Origin: a virus
Strand: one strand, 5' to 3'
IMG/VR virus record: IMGVR_UViG_3300046747_000551
Location: 1 to 64,000 of that record
DNA: 64,000 bases
A program made the position numbers and the translations under genes. The notes beneath the pieces are model-generated. The model had not been told where the DNA came from. It made no database searches and saw nothing but the letters and a program-made list of their open reading frames with translations. This document shows, piece after piece, positions 23,119 through 30,781 of the stretch. The stretch's first letter is position 1; each line of letters opens with the position of its first letter.

Positions 23119-23355
23119 ATGAGCGAACCCTGGTTTTCCCAAATCCTGTGGCCCGTCCTCCGCTCCGCGGATGGCGAAGCCGGTCTTACTCCCGAGGTAG
23201 TGCTGCAAGCGGTGCGCGCCTGGGACCAGCAACAAATGTGGGAGCGTGGCCGCAGCGTAATGCCGACGGACCTGCGCGACGCCGTGTATGCGGTGCTCAG
23301 CCCCGCCGGGCGCCGCGCCGCGGACTTGGCGGCATTGTCATCCCTGAAGGGCTAA
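23119..23355 (+). CDS. Small hypothetical protein
   Basis: 78 residues, helical (TPEVVLQAVRAWDQQQMWER), 4 nt after the previous gene. Unknown. Confidence 0.6.
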   Translation: MSEPWFSQILWPVLRSADGEAGLTPEVVLQAVRAWDQQQMWERGRSVMPTDLRDAVYAVLSPAGRRAADLAALSSLKG

Positions 23356-23359
23356 CCCG

Positions 23360-23725
23360 ATGCGCCTAGACTTCCATCGCGACATCTACCTGCCGGCGGA
23401 CCTAATCGCCCAGGTCCGCGCCGTGAACTATTCCCGGCTGGATTACAGCATGCACGCCGTCCGAGAGGCCGCGGCAGACGGCCTGCGCGCGCACGAGCTG
23501 CCCCGGGCGCTGTCTTTGGACGACTGGGGCATCATTCACGTAGAGACGTGGTCCGGTCGCGCCACGGGCGTCCTGGTGCGTCGCACGCTGTTGTCCCGCC
23601 CGGGCTGGGACCTCGTGCTGGCGGTATCGGTGCCCGACTGCCGGGTCAAAACGGTCTGGCTGAACGAAACGACGGACCGCCACCGCAGTTTGGACCGGAA
23701 AAGATATGTTGCGAAACCCGCTTGA
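23360..23725 (+). CDS. Hypothetical protein, small RNase-like style
   Basis: 121 residues. RLDYSMHAVREAAADG, VLVRRTLLSRPGWDLVLAVSV and VKTVWLNETTDRHRSLD recall the compact fold of small phage or plasmid RNase-like proteins of the DUF4258/RelE style (H...R, then an R-rich strand, then a W/N motif). The likeness is weak and no function is claimed. Confidence 0.6.
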   Translation: MRLDFHRDIYLPADLIAQVRAVNYSRLDYSMHAVREAAADGLRAHELPRALSLDDWGIIHVETWSGRATGVLVRRTLLSRPGWDLVLAVSVPDCRVKTVWLNETTDRHRSLDRKRYVAKPA

Positions 23726-23751
23726 CGGGCGGGGGGACGTGTGGCACTTTA
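23722..23751 (+). promoter_or_regulatory. Promoter before structured RNA region
   Basis: TTGACG (23722-23727), 18-bp spacer, ACTTTA (23746-23751). It precedes a very short frame and the hairpin-rich region 23800-23940. Confidence 0.45.
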
Positions 23752-23754
23752 CTT

Positions 23755-23841
23755 ATGACGCGGGAACAGTGGACAGGACGCGAGACAACAGGTGGCGAAG
23801 GGCCGGGTTTGTCCCCGGAGCAAAGCGCCTGCGCGGTCTGA
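23755..23841 (+). CDS. Possible 28-residue leaderless peptide
   Basis: A frame MTREQWTGRETTGGEGPG... starts 3 nt after the promoter -10 and ends within the hairpin region. Similar spacing to other leaderless genes here, but too short to be sure. It may be a leader peptide, or the transcript may be purely non-coding. Confidence 0.3.
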   Translation: MTREQWTGRETTGGEGPGLSPEQSACAV

Positions 23842-23940
23842 AAGCTGGTGGGCTGCCGGGGTTTAATCCCCCGGATTGGTCCGGAAGGGGCGGTTCGCGA
23901 GCTGCCTCAGAGGTTCGATTCCTCCCCGTCGTCACCATTT
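23800..23940 (+). ncRNA. Structured RNA with tRNA-like 3' end
   Basis: Three stable hairpins follow one another: CCGGG/CCCGG (23803-23818), CCGGGG/CCCCGG with a 7-nt loop (23856-23874) and GGGGCGG/CTGCCTC (23887-23908). Then comes a T-arm-like GAGG-TTCGATT-CCTC (23910-23924) and CCGTCGTC-A-CCA (23926-23937), as at a tRNA 3' end. There are 13, not 12, bases between T-loop and discriminator, and no matching 5' acceptor strand (GACGACGG) occurs at tRNA distance. So this is not a normal tRNA. It may be a tRNA-like RNA, a tRNA remnant or an attachment-site core. Confidence 0.35.
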
Positions 23941-23942
23941 TT

Positions 23943-24110
23943 GTGAACGCTTTCAACGAAAACCTCCTGGCCACCGATGAGTCTGGCTTAACGGAATCCT
24001 GCGACGTCTGCAACCGCGTCATCCTGAACTGGACGACGGTGGGGGACGCCGCCACCCTGGCCGAGGACGGCCAGACGATTCTGTGCCGGCATTGCGCCGA
24101 TTTAATTTGA
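23943..24110 (+). CDS. Small zinc-ribbon-like protein
   Basis: 55 residues from a GTG at 23943. Two cysteine pairs, SCDVCNRV and LCRHCADL, form a likely zinc ribbon. The frame remains open upstream, but there it crosses the structured RNA region, so the short start is preferred. Confidence 0.55.
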   Translation: MNAFNENLLATDESGLTESCDVCNRVILNWTTVGDAATLAEDGQTILCRHCADLI

Positions 24111-24135
24111 CATCCCGGCCCGCCGGTGCGACATT
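24107..24135 (+). promoter_or_regulatory. Helicase promoter, GACATT class
   Basis: TTGACA (24107-24112), 17-bp spacer, GACATT (24130-24135), 7 nt, ATG at 24143. The previous stop codon TGA is part of the -35. Confidence 0.65.
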
Positions 24136-24142
24136 CCACGCC

Positions 24143-26149
24143 ATGAGCGACATCAAAGAGATTTCAATCGAAACCCTGCTCCCCTGGGGCGCGCCCAAGC
24201 GGGTGCGCCTTCAGGACGGGAGCGAACGCATCCTCCGCACGTCCTTTACCGTGCCGGCGGCGTTCTGGGATGCCTGGAAGCAGAACAAGGCCACGCTGCA
24301 AGCGGCCGGCATTTCCCCCAAGCGCCAGCCGAACGGCTCGTGGATTGTGAACCACTGGGCTGCGGTTGACCCCGTCGCCGCCAAGGCCGAGCAGGCGCGC
24401 CGGTTCGTCGTGGCCGAGGCATCGCGCGCGACCGACGCGAACGTGGACCTTCCCCGCCCGGCCGGGCTGGATTATCTCCCCTATCAGAAGGCGGGCGTCG
24501 CGTTCGGGCTGGAGTGCTGGGCCGCGAAGCGTGGCGTTCTTATCGGCGACGAAATGGGCCTGGGCAAAACCATCCAAGCCATCGGCCTGATGAACTGCAC
24601 CGCCGACATCAAGTCGGTCATCATCGTTTGCCCGAACACGCTTAAGCTGAACTGGGCACGCGAGCTGAAGAAGTGGCTGACCCGCCCCATGTCGGTCGAG
24701 GTCCAATACTCGAACAAACCGTTTTCCCGCGCGGACATCGTCATCGTGAATTTTGACATCGTCCACAAGTTCCTCCCCGCGTTGAATGACCGGACGTGGG
24801 ACCTGCGCATTGTGGACGAGAGCCAATACATCAAGAACCCCAAGGCGCGCCGCACGAAGTCCACGCTGGCCATCCGCGCCGCGCGCAAGGTCGCGCTCAC
24901 CGGCACGCCGATAGAGAACCGCCCCATTGAACTGTGGCCCGTCCTGAACGACCTGGACCCGTCCGCGTGGCCGAAGGGAAACTTTTTCCAATACGCGCGC
25001 CGCTACTGCGCGGCGAAGCAGAACGGCTTCGGCTGGGACTTTTCCGGCCACTCGAACGAGGCCGAGCTGCAACACAAATTGCGTTCTTCCATCATGGTGC
25101 GCCGCCTGAAAAAGGACGTCCTGAAAGAGTTACCGCCGAAACAGCGGCAGGTCATCGAGCTGGACGCCGCGGGCTGCAAGGAGCTGTTGGAGCTGGAGGC
25201 GCACATGGTGGAGGAACGCGAGGCCGCGCTGGTCGAGCTGCGCGCGAGGGTGGAGCTGGCCCGTGCCGGCGAGAGCCGCGAGGACTACGCGGAAGCGGTC
25301 CACGCGCTGCGCCAGGGACAAGGCGCGGCGTTTGAAGACATGGCCGAGCTGCGGCACAAGGTCGCCGCCGCCAAGCTGCCGCAGTGCCTCGCGTTCATCG
25401 AGGACGCCATGGAATCCGGCAAGGTGCTCGTGTTCGCGCACCACCTGGACATCGTCGCCGCCATCGTCGCGAGGTTCCCCCAGGCCGCAGTCATCACGGG
25501 CAACACGCCCGCGCCGAAACGGATGGAGCAGGTGGACCGCTTCCAGACGGACGCGGACTGCAACATTTTTGTGGGCAACCTTGCCGCGGCCGAGGGGCTG
25601 ACGCTCACCGCCGGCACGCACGTCATCTTCATCGAGCTGCAATGGGTGCCCGGCAAGCACGCGCAGATGGAGGACCGCGCGCACCGCATCGGGCAAAAGG
25701 ACAGCGTGCTGTGCAGCTACCTCGTGCTTGAGGGCAGCCTGGACTCCCACATGGCGCGCACGAACGTGGACAAGCTGAACACCATCGACTCGTGCTTGGA
25801 CCGCGTTACCGACTGGACCGAGGCCGAGGTGGAAGAAGTGGAACCCGTGACCAAGGTCCGCCTCACGTTCGAGCGCGTCGCCGCCGAAGCGCGGCTGGTG
25901 TCGGACCGCTGCGTGGAGCTGGTCCATCAGGGAATGAAGATGCTTGCCGGCGTGTGCGACGGGGCCGTCAAGCGGGACGACGTGGGCTTCTCCGGGGTTG
26001 ATGTTCGCATCGGCCACGCACTCGCGCACCGCACGAGCATCACGCAGAAGCAGGCCGCGCTGGGCTGGAGAATCCTCTGCAAGTATCATCGCCAACTCGG
26101 TGACGCGTTCATCGCGGAGCTGAAGGCCGCGGCAGCTACGAAAGAATAA
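24143..26149 (+). CDS. SNF2-family DNA translocase/helicase
   Basis: 668 residues. It shows superfamily 2 motifs in order: LPYQKAGVAFGL (Q-like motif), GDEMGLGKTIQAIG (Walker A, near 152), VDESQYIKN (motif II, near 232), LTGTPIENRP (motif III), and in the second RecA-like domain VFAHHLDIV, NLAAAEGLTL and DRAHRIGQKD (motif VI). The layout matches SMARCAL1/HARP-like SNF2 proteins found in phages. It probably remodels DNA-protein complexes or annealed strands during replication. Leaderless promoter directly upstream. Confidence 0.9.
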   Translation: MSDIKEISIETLLPWGAPKRVRLQDGSERILRTSFTVPAAFWDAWKQNKATLQAAGISPKRQPNGSWIVNHWAAVDPVAAKAEQARRFVVAEASRATDANVDLPRPAGLDYLPYQKAGVAFGLECWAAKRGVLIGDEMGLGKTIQAIGLMNCTADIKSVIIVCPNTLKLNWARELKKWLTRPMSVEVQYSNKPFSRADIVIVNFDIVHKFLPALNDRTWDLRIVDESQYIKNPKARRTKSTLAIRAARKVALTGTPIENRPIELWPVLNDLDPSAWPKGNFFQYARRYCAAKQNGFGWDFSGHSNEAELQHKLRSSIMVRRLKKDVLKELPPKQRQVIELDAAGCKELLELEAHMVEEREAALVELRARVELARAGESREDYAEAVHALRQGQGAAFEDMAELRHKVAAAKLPQCLAFIEDAMESGKVLVFAHHLDIVAAIVARFPQAAVITGNTPAPKRMEQVDRFQTDADCNIFVGNLAAAEGLTLTAGTHVIFIELQWVPGKHAQMEDRAHRIGQKDSVLCSYLVLEGSLDSHMARTNVDKLNTIDSCLDRVTDWTEAEVEEVEPVTKVRLTFERVAAEARLVSDRCVELVHQGMKMLAGVCDGAVKRDDVGFSGVDVRIGHALAHRTSITQKQAALGWRILCKYHRQLGDAFIAELKAAAATKE

Positions 26150-26286
26150 TGAGCTACATCATCACGACGGTGGACAAGGCCACGGGGCACAGCTGGGTGG
26201 AAATCACCCCGCATTTTGAGCGGGCAGAAGAGGCGCTGGAGCTGGCAACCGAGGACCAGTGGGTTTTTGTAAACGAAGCCGAATAA
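26149..26286 (+). CDS. Small hypothetical protein
   Basis: 45 residues (SYIITTVDKATGHSWVEITP), beta-rich then an acidic helix. Its ATG overlaps the helicase stop by one base. Confidence 0.6.
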   Translation: MSYIITTVDKATGHSWVEITPHFERAEEALELATEDQWVFVNEAE

Positions 26287-26288
26287 TT

Positions 26289-26465
26289 ATGCACACCATC
26301 TATCACGACGGGACCTGGAGCGAAGAGGAGCTGCGGCAAATGGCGGCGGGAAAATTTGTGGACCGCAACGGCAAGCGCTACGGCATCTGCCGCGGCTGCC
26401 GCAAAGTCATTCGCATCGACCATCCACTTTTTGGCTCGGTCCATTTGTGCGCGATGCCGGAGTAA
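26289..26465 (+). CDS. Small metal-binding-like protein
   Basis: 58 residues with CRGCRKV and a later VHLC, a likely zinc site, after a helical N-terminus (DGTWSEEELRQMAAGKFVD). Unknown function. Confidence 0.6.
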   Translation: MHTIYHDGTWSEEELRQMAAGKFVDRNGKRYGICRGCRKVIRIDHPLFGSVHLCAMPE

Positions 26466-26467
26466 AT

Positions 26468-26905
26468 ATGCACACCGTCAAACACGACCTGCGCGGCAGC
26501 AAACTCTGGTGCGGCCCCGCGGCCATCAGCGCCATCACCGGCCGCGGCACGCGCGATATTGCACTTATAGTGCGGCATCTGCGAAGCGACGCAGAACCGG
26601 TGTCGAGCATGAAGCCCAGCGAGGTGTTACAGGTCTTGCGGTTTATGGACTACGGGTTCCAAACGATATGGGACCATGAGGTGTCGGAGTATGCCAAGCC
26701 CACCCTGTGCCAGCTCGCGCGCTGGGACGCTGTAGGGCTGTGGAGCACGCCGACGCTGGTCGCGCTCACCGGGCACTTCGTCGTCCTGCAAGGGGACCTC
26801 TTCGTGGACTCCTGGACCAAGACGCCCGTGCCTTTTTCTGACGCACCAAAACAATTCCGACGCCGCCGCGTGGCTTACGCGTGGCGAATTTTTCAACGCA
26901 CATGA
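26468..26905 (+). CDS. Papain-like/C39-like cysteine peptidase fold protein, paralogue
   Basis: 145 residues with KLWCGPAAISAITG (candidate catalytic Cys), GHFVVLQG (candidate His) and FVDSW (candidate Asp), plus the FRRRRVAYAW tail also seen in the minus-strand copy at 13877-14377. The two share the VKHDL..LWCGPAA head. One copy lies in the packaging arm, the other in the accessory arm. Target unknown. Confidence 0.65.
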   Translation: MHTVKHDLRGSKLWCGPAAISAITGRGTRDIALIVRHLRSDAEPVSSMKPSEVLQVLRFMDYGFQTIWDHEVSEYAKPTLCQLARWDAVGLWSTPTLVALTGHFVVLQGDLFVDSWTKTPVPFSDAPKQFRRRRVAYAWRIFQRT

Positions 26906-27141
26906 AACTCAACAAACTCGAAAAAGAACTAGACGCCCGGTTCGCGGACATCGGCTTCCCGAGCCACGACGACCCAACCATCCCGCCCGCCATGCGGATA
27001 CAGCTGGCGCACTGCATCGCGCGCTTTTACAGCGGCGAGGTGCTCGTCGTGGACCGCCGCGGGAACGCGCTGCGCATCTACGCTCGCGCGAATCCTAATC
27101 CCGGGGGGTTGACATTTCCGAAAAAGTCCACACTGGGATAG
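26902..27141 (+). CDS. Small hypothetical protein
   Basis: 79 residues from the ATG at 26902 (4-nt overlap). Helical N-terminus (LNKLEKELDARFADIG) and a strand pair (VLVVDRRGNALRIYARAN). The last dozen codons coincide with the next promoter, so the true C-terminus is tuned by that constraint. Confidence 0.6.
   Translation: MKLNKLEKELDARFADIGFPSHDDPTIPPAMRIQLAHCIARFYSGEVLVVDRRGNALRIYARANPNPGGLTFPKKSTLG
27109..27137 (+). promoter_or_regulatory. Promoter, ACTGGG class
   Basis: TTGACA (27109-27114), 17-bp spacer, ACTGGG (27132-27137), ATAGGTAGA, ATG at 27147. Nearly identical to 17027-17055. Confidence 0.65.
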
Positions 27142-27146
27142 GTAGA

Positions 27147-27635
27147 ATGAGTAACAACGTCATCGTCGGTGAATTTCTGGTTGACGGCGCGCCCTGCACC
27201 GTTGAGGTCCCTTGCAACGCCGTCGGGGCAGCCGCAAAGGAGGTCTATAACGACCTGCTGCGCGAAGTGCGCAAGCTGCACCCGGACGCGAAACAGGTCG
27301 CGCGCGTGGGCAGCAAAATCGAGAAGCGCGACAAGGGGCTAATCCGCCTGACCGACGGGCAGACCGTCCGGCAGCTGTTCCCGCGCGAGGGCGATGCCTC
27401 TCCCGTGCTGGACGTGGGGCAAGTGTTCTTCCACGGGGCCGCGTGCGTCATCATGCTTCGCTTCAGCCGCGGCCAGGACCGCGCCCACATCACCCTGCGC
27501 GACCGCCTGCGGGGCACGCCCGTGAACATCACCGGCGGATACATCCTGGGCGGCGCGCTGGCGGCGAACCTCGCGCAGTCCATTGCCGGCCTGCTGGGCA
27601 ACACCGCGCGCGACCTTAAGCTGCGCATCGAATGA
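27147..27635 (+). CDS. Hypothetical protein
   Basis: 162 residues. Head VIVGEFLVDGAPCTVEVPCN is strand-rich, the centre charged, and the C-terminus Gly/Ala-rich and hydrophobic (GGYILGGALAANLAQSIAGL). Not recognised. Leaderless start predicted. Confidence 0.6.
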   Translation: MSNNVIVGEFLVDGAPCTVEVPCNAVGAAAKEVYNDLLREVRKLHPDAKQVARVGSKIEKRDKGLIRLTDGQTVRQLFPREGDASPVLDVGQVFFHGAACVIMLRFSRGQDRAHITLRDRLRGTPVNITGGYILGGALAANLAQSIAGLLGNTARDLKLRIE

Positions 27636-27964
27636 AGTTTTGTTACAACCGACTTTGCCGTTGGCATATCGAGTGTGACCCGACTTGCAACCGGCTGAAG
27701 TTTTTGACGACGGCCCGGCCCGTCTCGTATTTCGCGGACGCCGAGGCCACGCTTGCGACCGCCGCCGCGGACCTGGAAGTGCGGCGCGTCGTCATAAAAG
27801 ATTCGGTCACCGGGGCGATGTATCACTTTTGTGAGATATGCGCCAACGCGGTGGCCATGGCCAACACACAAAAGAACGATGAACACGAAGCACAACGAAG
27901 AACGAATCCCGAGCCTGCGCCTGACGCGCCAGCAACACCGCGCGACAGCACGCAAGGCGGCTAA
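27632..27964 (+). CDS. Cysteine-rich hypothetical protein
   Basis: 110 residues with four N-terminal cysteines (CYNRLCRWHIECDPTC) and a second pair FCEIC, likely zinc-binding, then a disordered Pro/Thr tail that overlaps the next gene. Confidence 0.55.
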   Translation: MKFCYNRLCRWHIECDPTCNRLKFLTTARPVSYFADAEATLATAAADLEVRRVVIKDSVTGAMYHFCEICANAVAMANTQKNDEHEAQRRTNPEPAPDAPATPRDSTQGG

Positions 27965-28274
27965 GCGGACGCCGCGATATCTGCTCCCCTCGCGCTACAC
28001 CGAGACCGCTTTTCTCGCGCGCCTGGAAGCCCGGCCGCTGTCCTACCTGGGACGGCAACAAACGCACCTCAAGCGGCTCCTGGCAAATTGTGACCGTCTC
28101 ATTGCGGAACACGGCGGCGCCGGGTCGGTCATCGACCAAGCAGTTGCCCGCGACCGCGCGACCTGGGAACGGCAACTGGCTCTGGTTCAAGGGCTTATCG
28201 TGAAACGGACCCGGACGCCGGCCAAAAGGGACACCCGCACGGCCCGCCTGCGCCGGCTGCAAAAAGTCGGTTAA
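27879..28274 (+). CDS. Basic helical protein
   Basis: 131 residues from the ATG at 27879, overlapping the previous gene by 86 nt. Arg-rich at both ends (RLTRQQHRATARKAAKRTPR, RDTRTARLRRLQK). Probably binds nucleic acid. Function unknown. Confidence 0.55.
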   Translation: MNTKHNEERIPSLRLTRQQHRATARKAAKRTPRYLLPSRYTETAFLARLEARPLSYLGRQQTHLKRLLANCDRLIAEHGGAGSVIDQAVARDRATWERQLALVQGLIVKRTRTPAKRDTRTARLRRLQKVG

Positions 28275-28280
28275 TGGAAT

Positions 28281-28493
28281 TTGAAACGGACCCAATTCAA
28301 ACCCAAAATGAACCGAGAATTCTATCGTGAGCTGCGCAGAATTATCTCTGAAGCCAAGGGGGCCGAACGCGCGCGTGCGCTGGCCCGCCCCAGTTTTTCC
28401 GCCCTCGAACCGACCGTGGCGCCTTCGGACTATGACCGTCCCCGGGGCGATGAACCAAATTCCCTCAATGAAATCGTCGGACCAACCCACTGA
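28281..28493 (+). CDS. Small hypothetical protein
   Basis: 70 residues from a TTG, or 61 from an ATG at 28308 (MNREFYREL). Helical head and disordered tail. It ends 2 nt before the next gene. Confidence 0.5.
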   Translation: MKRTQFKPKMNREFYRELRRIISEAKGAERARALARPSFSALEPTVAPSDYDRPRGDEPNSLNEIVGPTH

Positions 28494-28495
28494 AC

Positions 28496-29440
28496 ATGAG
28501 CATCGAAGACATCGCACAAACGAAGAATGGCCCGCAGACTTTTGCGGAGCTGCATCGAATCATCCAACAGGTCAAGGCAACGTGTGGCGTCGCGCCGGCC
28601 ACGCCGACTGGACCCACACCGAGTGGTTCTATGAGTGGCAACGACTCGCTGGAGCTTCCGCCGACAGTGAACCCCAAGCGCATTTACATCCTTGGGCCGA
28701 TGCGGGGCTTTGACAAATATAACTTCCCCGCGTTCTACGGCATGGCCGAGAACCTGCGCGACGCCGGTTTCGAACCGGTGAACCCGGCCGAGCTGGACCG
28801 CGAAGACGGCTTCGAAATTGAATCGCTGGAGCCCGGGCACGACTTCACCACGTATCCCGCCGGCATGGACGCGGAACAGGTGGTGCGGCGCGACCTGAAG
28901 GCCATCATGTCGTGTGCCGGCTACGTCGCGCTCCCGGGCTACGAAAAGTCCAAGGGGGCAACCGCGGAGAAGGCGGTGTTCGACTGGCGCGGCGCGAAGC
29001 GGCTGGAGTATTTTTCCGTCCACGCGGGCAACGGACCGTTCCTGCAAATTGCGAACGATACTGCGCCGGCAGTGATGGTCGGCACGAACCCCAAGGATGT
29101 GCTCGGCATGAAGAAGCCGCCAATGACGCTCATCCCTACCGCGTCGCTGGTCTATCTGTCGCGTGTCATGGAGCTGGGCGCTAGGAAATACTCCGCCTTT
29201 AATTGGCGCAATCCCGCGACGCCGGTGAAGCTGACGGTCTATCTGTCCGCGGCTTGGCGGCACCTTCTGCAAATCCTCGACGGCGAGGACAACGACTCGG
29301 AGAGCAACCAGCCGCACGCCGCCCACGCCATGGCCTGCTTCGCCATCATCCTGGACGCGCACGCGTGCGGGACGCTGGTGGACGACCGACCGATAAAAGG
29401 TGCGGCCACGAAAGTCATCAACGAACTGACCACCAAGTAA
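28496..29440 (+). CDS. Fusion: deoxyribosyltransferase-like (DUF4406) plus dATP/dGTP diphosphohydrolase-like domain
   Basis: 314 residues. Residues 60-160 contain RIYILGPMRGFDKYNFPAF and PVNPAELD, the pattern of DUF4406 proteins related to nucleoside 2-deoxyribosyltransferases. Residues 195-314 contain GARKYSAFNWRNP, YLSAAWRHLLQ and DNDSESNQPHAAHAMACF, the pattern of phage dATP/dGTP diphosphohydrolases (DUF5664, MazZ-related). The fusion would edit or salvage deoxynucleotides. MazZ-like enzymes serve 2-aminoadenine synthesis in some phages, but no PurZ is in this window. Confidence 0.7.
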   Translation: MSIEDIAQTKNGPQTFAELHRIIQQVKATCGVAPATPTGPTPSGSMSGNDSLELPPTVNPKRIYILGPMRGFDKYNFPAFYGMAENLRDAGFEPVNPAELDREDGFEIESLEPGHDFTTYPAGMDAEQVVRRDLKAIMSCAGYVALPGYEKSKGATAEKAVFDWRGAKRLEYFSVHAGNGPFLQIANDTAPAVMVGTNPKDVLGMKKPPMTLIPTASLVYLSRVMELGARKYSAFNWRNPATPVKLTVYLSAAWRHLLQILDGEDNDSESNQPHAAHAMACFAIILDAHACGTLVDDRPIKGAATKVINELTTK

Positions 29441-29441
29441 C

Positions 29442-29858
29442 ATGTTCTCCTGGCTCAAATCCAAGTTCAAGTCACGCGCACAGCGGGACCGCGAGCGCGG
29501 CTACTACGACCGCCTGCCGCGCATCGGTAGCGCGCACAAGTCGCCCGCGGACCAGCTCGACGAGCTGCTGGCCGAGGCGAACCGGACCGACCGCCGCCGG
29601 GTGTCCCTGGTCCGGCGCCCGAACAAGACGGGCGTGCTGGCGCGGTTCAAGGAATTCCGCGCGGCCTTCGGCTGGCCCAACCCCAAGGAAATCCTCGCGC
29701 TGCTTTTTCCGTCGGAGTGGCTGATGGAAAAGCTGTGGCCCAAGTGGGACCCCGAGGACCGCAACGCGCGCATCGCACCGCCGGCCGGTTACTACGACGC
29801 CGACAGCGGCCGACTCTACGACCACAAGCACCGTTATGTCCGCACCATCCGACGCTGA
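29442..29858 (+). CDS. Hypothetical protein
   Basis: 138 residues, basic head (FSWLKSKFKSRAQRDRERGY), Trp-rich middle (PSEWLMEKLWPKWDPED) and tail YYDADSGRLYDHKHRY. Overlaps the next gene by 23 nt. Not recognised. Confidence 0.6.
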   Translation: MFSWLKSKFKSRAQRDRERGYYDRLPRIGSAHKSPADQLDELLAEANRTDRRRVSLVRRPNKTGVLARFKEFRAAFGWPNPKEILALLFPSEWLMEKLWPKWDPEDRNARIAPPAGYYDADSGRLYDHKHRYVRTIRR

Positions 29859-30180
29859 GCTGTGGCATTATGTAAGTCGCAAGCTGCGCGCGTATGCGCG
29901 ATTCTTCCACTTACCGCTGCGCGAGGTCAAGCTGATGGCGCCGCACAAGAATTTTTACGGCGACTGCTCCAGCGACGGGCGCATTCGCATTCAGCTTCGG
30001 CGAAACGGGGACCGGCCCATCGCCTACCAAATCATCGACACCATGGCGCACGAGCTGGCGCACCTGGAATACCAGAATCACAAGCCGCCCTGGTTCCGGC
30101 TGCACATGGGCCTTCTCGTCCGCATGATGGACGACGGCGTATATGACGACCTCCGCCGGCTCTGCAAAAAAGCCCGTTGA
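29836..30180 (+). CDS. SprT/WSS1-like zinc metalloprotease domain protein
   Basis: 114 residues. MAHELAHLEYQNH supplies HExxH with a downstream His as third ligand, preceded by a strand and followed by helix WFRLHMGLLVRMM. This matches small SprT-like or YgjP-like zinc peptidases. It may cleave proteins bound to DNA; the substrate is unknown. Confidence 0.7.
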   Translation: MSAPSDAELWHYVSRKLRAYARFFHLPLREVKLMAPHKNFYGDCSSDGRIRIQLRRNGDRPIAYQIIDTMAHELAHLEYQNHKPPWFRLHMGLLVRMMDDGVYDDLRRLCKKAR

Positions 30181-30205
30181 CAAATCGAATTGCCTCACCA
30201 CTTCT
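30177..30205 (+). promoter_or_regulatory. Promoter, ACTTCT class
   Basis: TTGACA (30177-30182), 17-bp spacer, ACTTCT (30200-30205), 11 nt to GTG at 30217. The stop codon of the protease gene forms part of the -35. Confidence 0.6.
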
Positions 30206-30216
30206 TATGGAAGAAC

Positions 30217-30768
30217 GTGAAATTGATAGCAATTCTCCTGCTGGCGGCGGCGACAATCTTCGCCGACGAAAACCCTCCCCAAACCCCCGAAGTCGTGGAT
30301 GCCCTGGACGCCGTCGCCGCCATCTCGGCGCGGATGCACTTCGAGCCGGACTCGCCTTACACCGGTCCCGAGGACGGGCTCTATGTCGCGCCCACCCAGG
30401 CGATGATAGAGGACTTCCTTCGCTTCTACGAGGCGAAGCGGGAACAAATCCCCTGGCTGCCCGAGGTGTTCGACTGCGACGACAAGGCGACCGAGATGAA
30501 ATATCTCGCGGCGGTCTGGAGCGTGCGCAAGTGGCACGGCGAGGCGCCCGGCGTGCTCATTGGGAAGGCCTACGTGAAAATCGACGGCGACTACTCCGCG
30601 CTGGCCCCCGCGTCAGCGGGCAAGTGGGCGCACGGGTATCACGTCCTGAATTTTGTGGTGCGGAGCGACGGGGAGGTTTTTTTTATCGAACCGCAGACGG
30701 GCTGCGTGGCCGAGGTGTCCGCGTTCATCTATGAAGGGTCGATAGAGATTCTCCGATTGGAGTATTGA
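30217..30768 (+). CDS. Exported protein, papain-like (MOA-type) fold
   Basis: 183 residues from a GTG at 30217, giving a signal peptide (KLIAILLLAAATIFA). The mature part has FDCDDKATEMK, then WAHGYHVLNFVV and FFIEPQTG, a Cys-His-Glu order like the C-terminal papain-like domain of Marasmius oreades agglutinin-related proteins. Exported phage proteins may act on the cell envelope during entry exclusion or lysis. Activity unproven. Confidence 0.6.
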   Translation: MKLIAILLLAAATIFADENPPQTPEVVDALDAVAAISARMHFEPDSPYTGPEDGLYVAPTQAMIEDFLRFYEAKREQIPWLPEVFDCDDKATEMKYLAAVWSVRKWHGEAPGVLIGKAYVKIDGDYSALAPASAGKWAHGYHVLNFVVRSDGEVFFIEPQTGCVAEVSAFIYEGSIEILRLEY

Positions 30769-30781
30769 GGGGGTGATTTAG

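Noticed and set aside
23669-23937. A tRNA or tmRNA spanning 23669-23937 using ACGACGG as 5' acceptor strand
   Set aside because: The 5' strand lies within a coding gene, the T-stem would have a mismatch, and no D-arm or tmRNA signature is visible.
28708-28740. TTGACA on the plus strand with AT-rich downstream sequence
   Set aside because: It is inside the DUF4406-like domain and no gene starts nearby.
28496-29440. Claim that the phage has 2-aminoadenine (Z) DNA
   Set aside because: Only a MazZ-like domain is present; PurZ is not in the window, and this family also occurs in phages with normal DNA.
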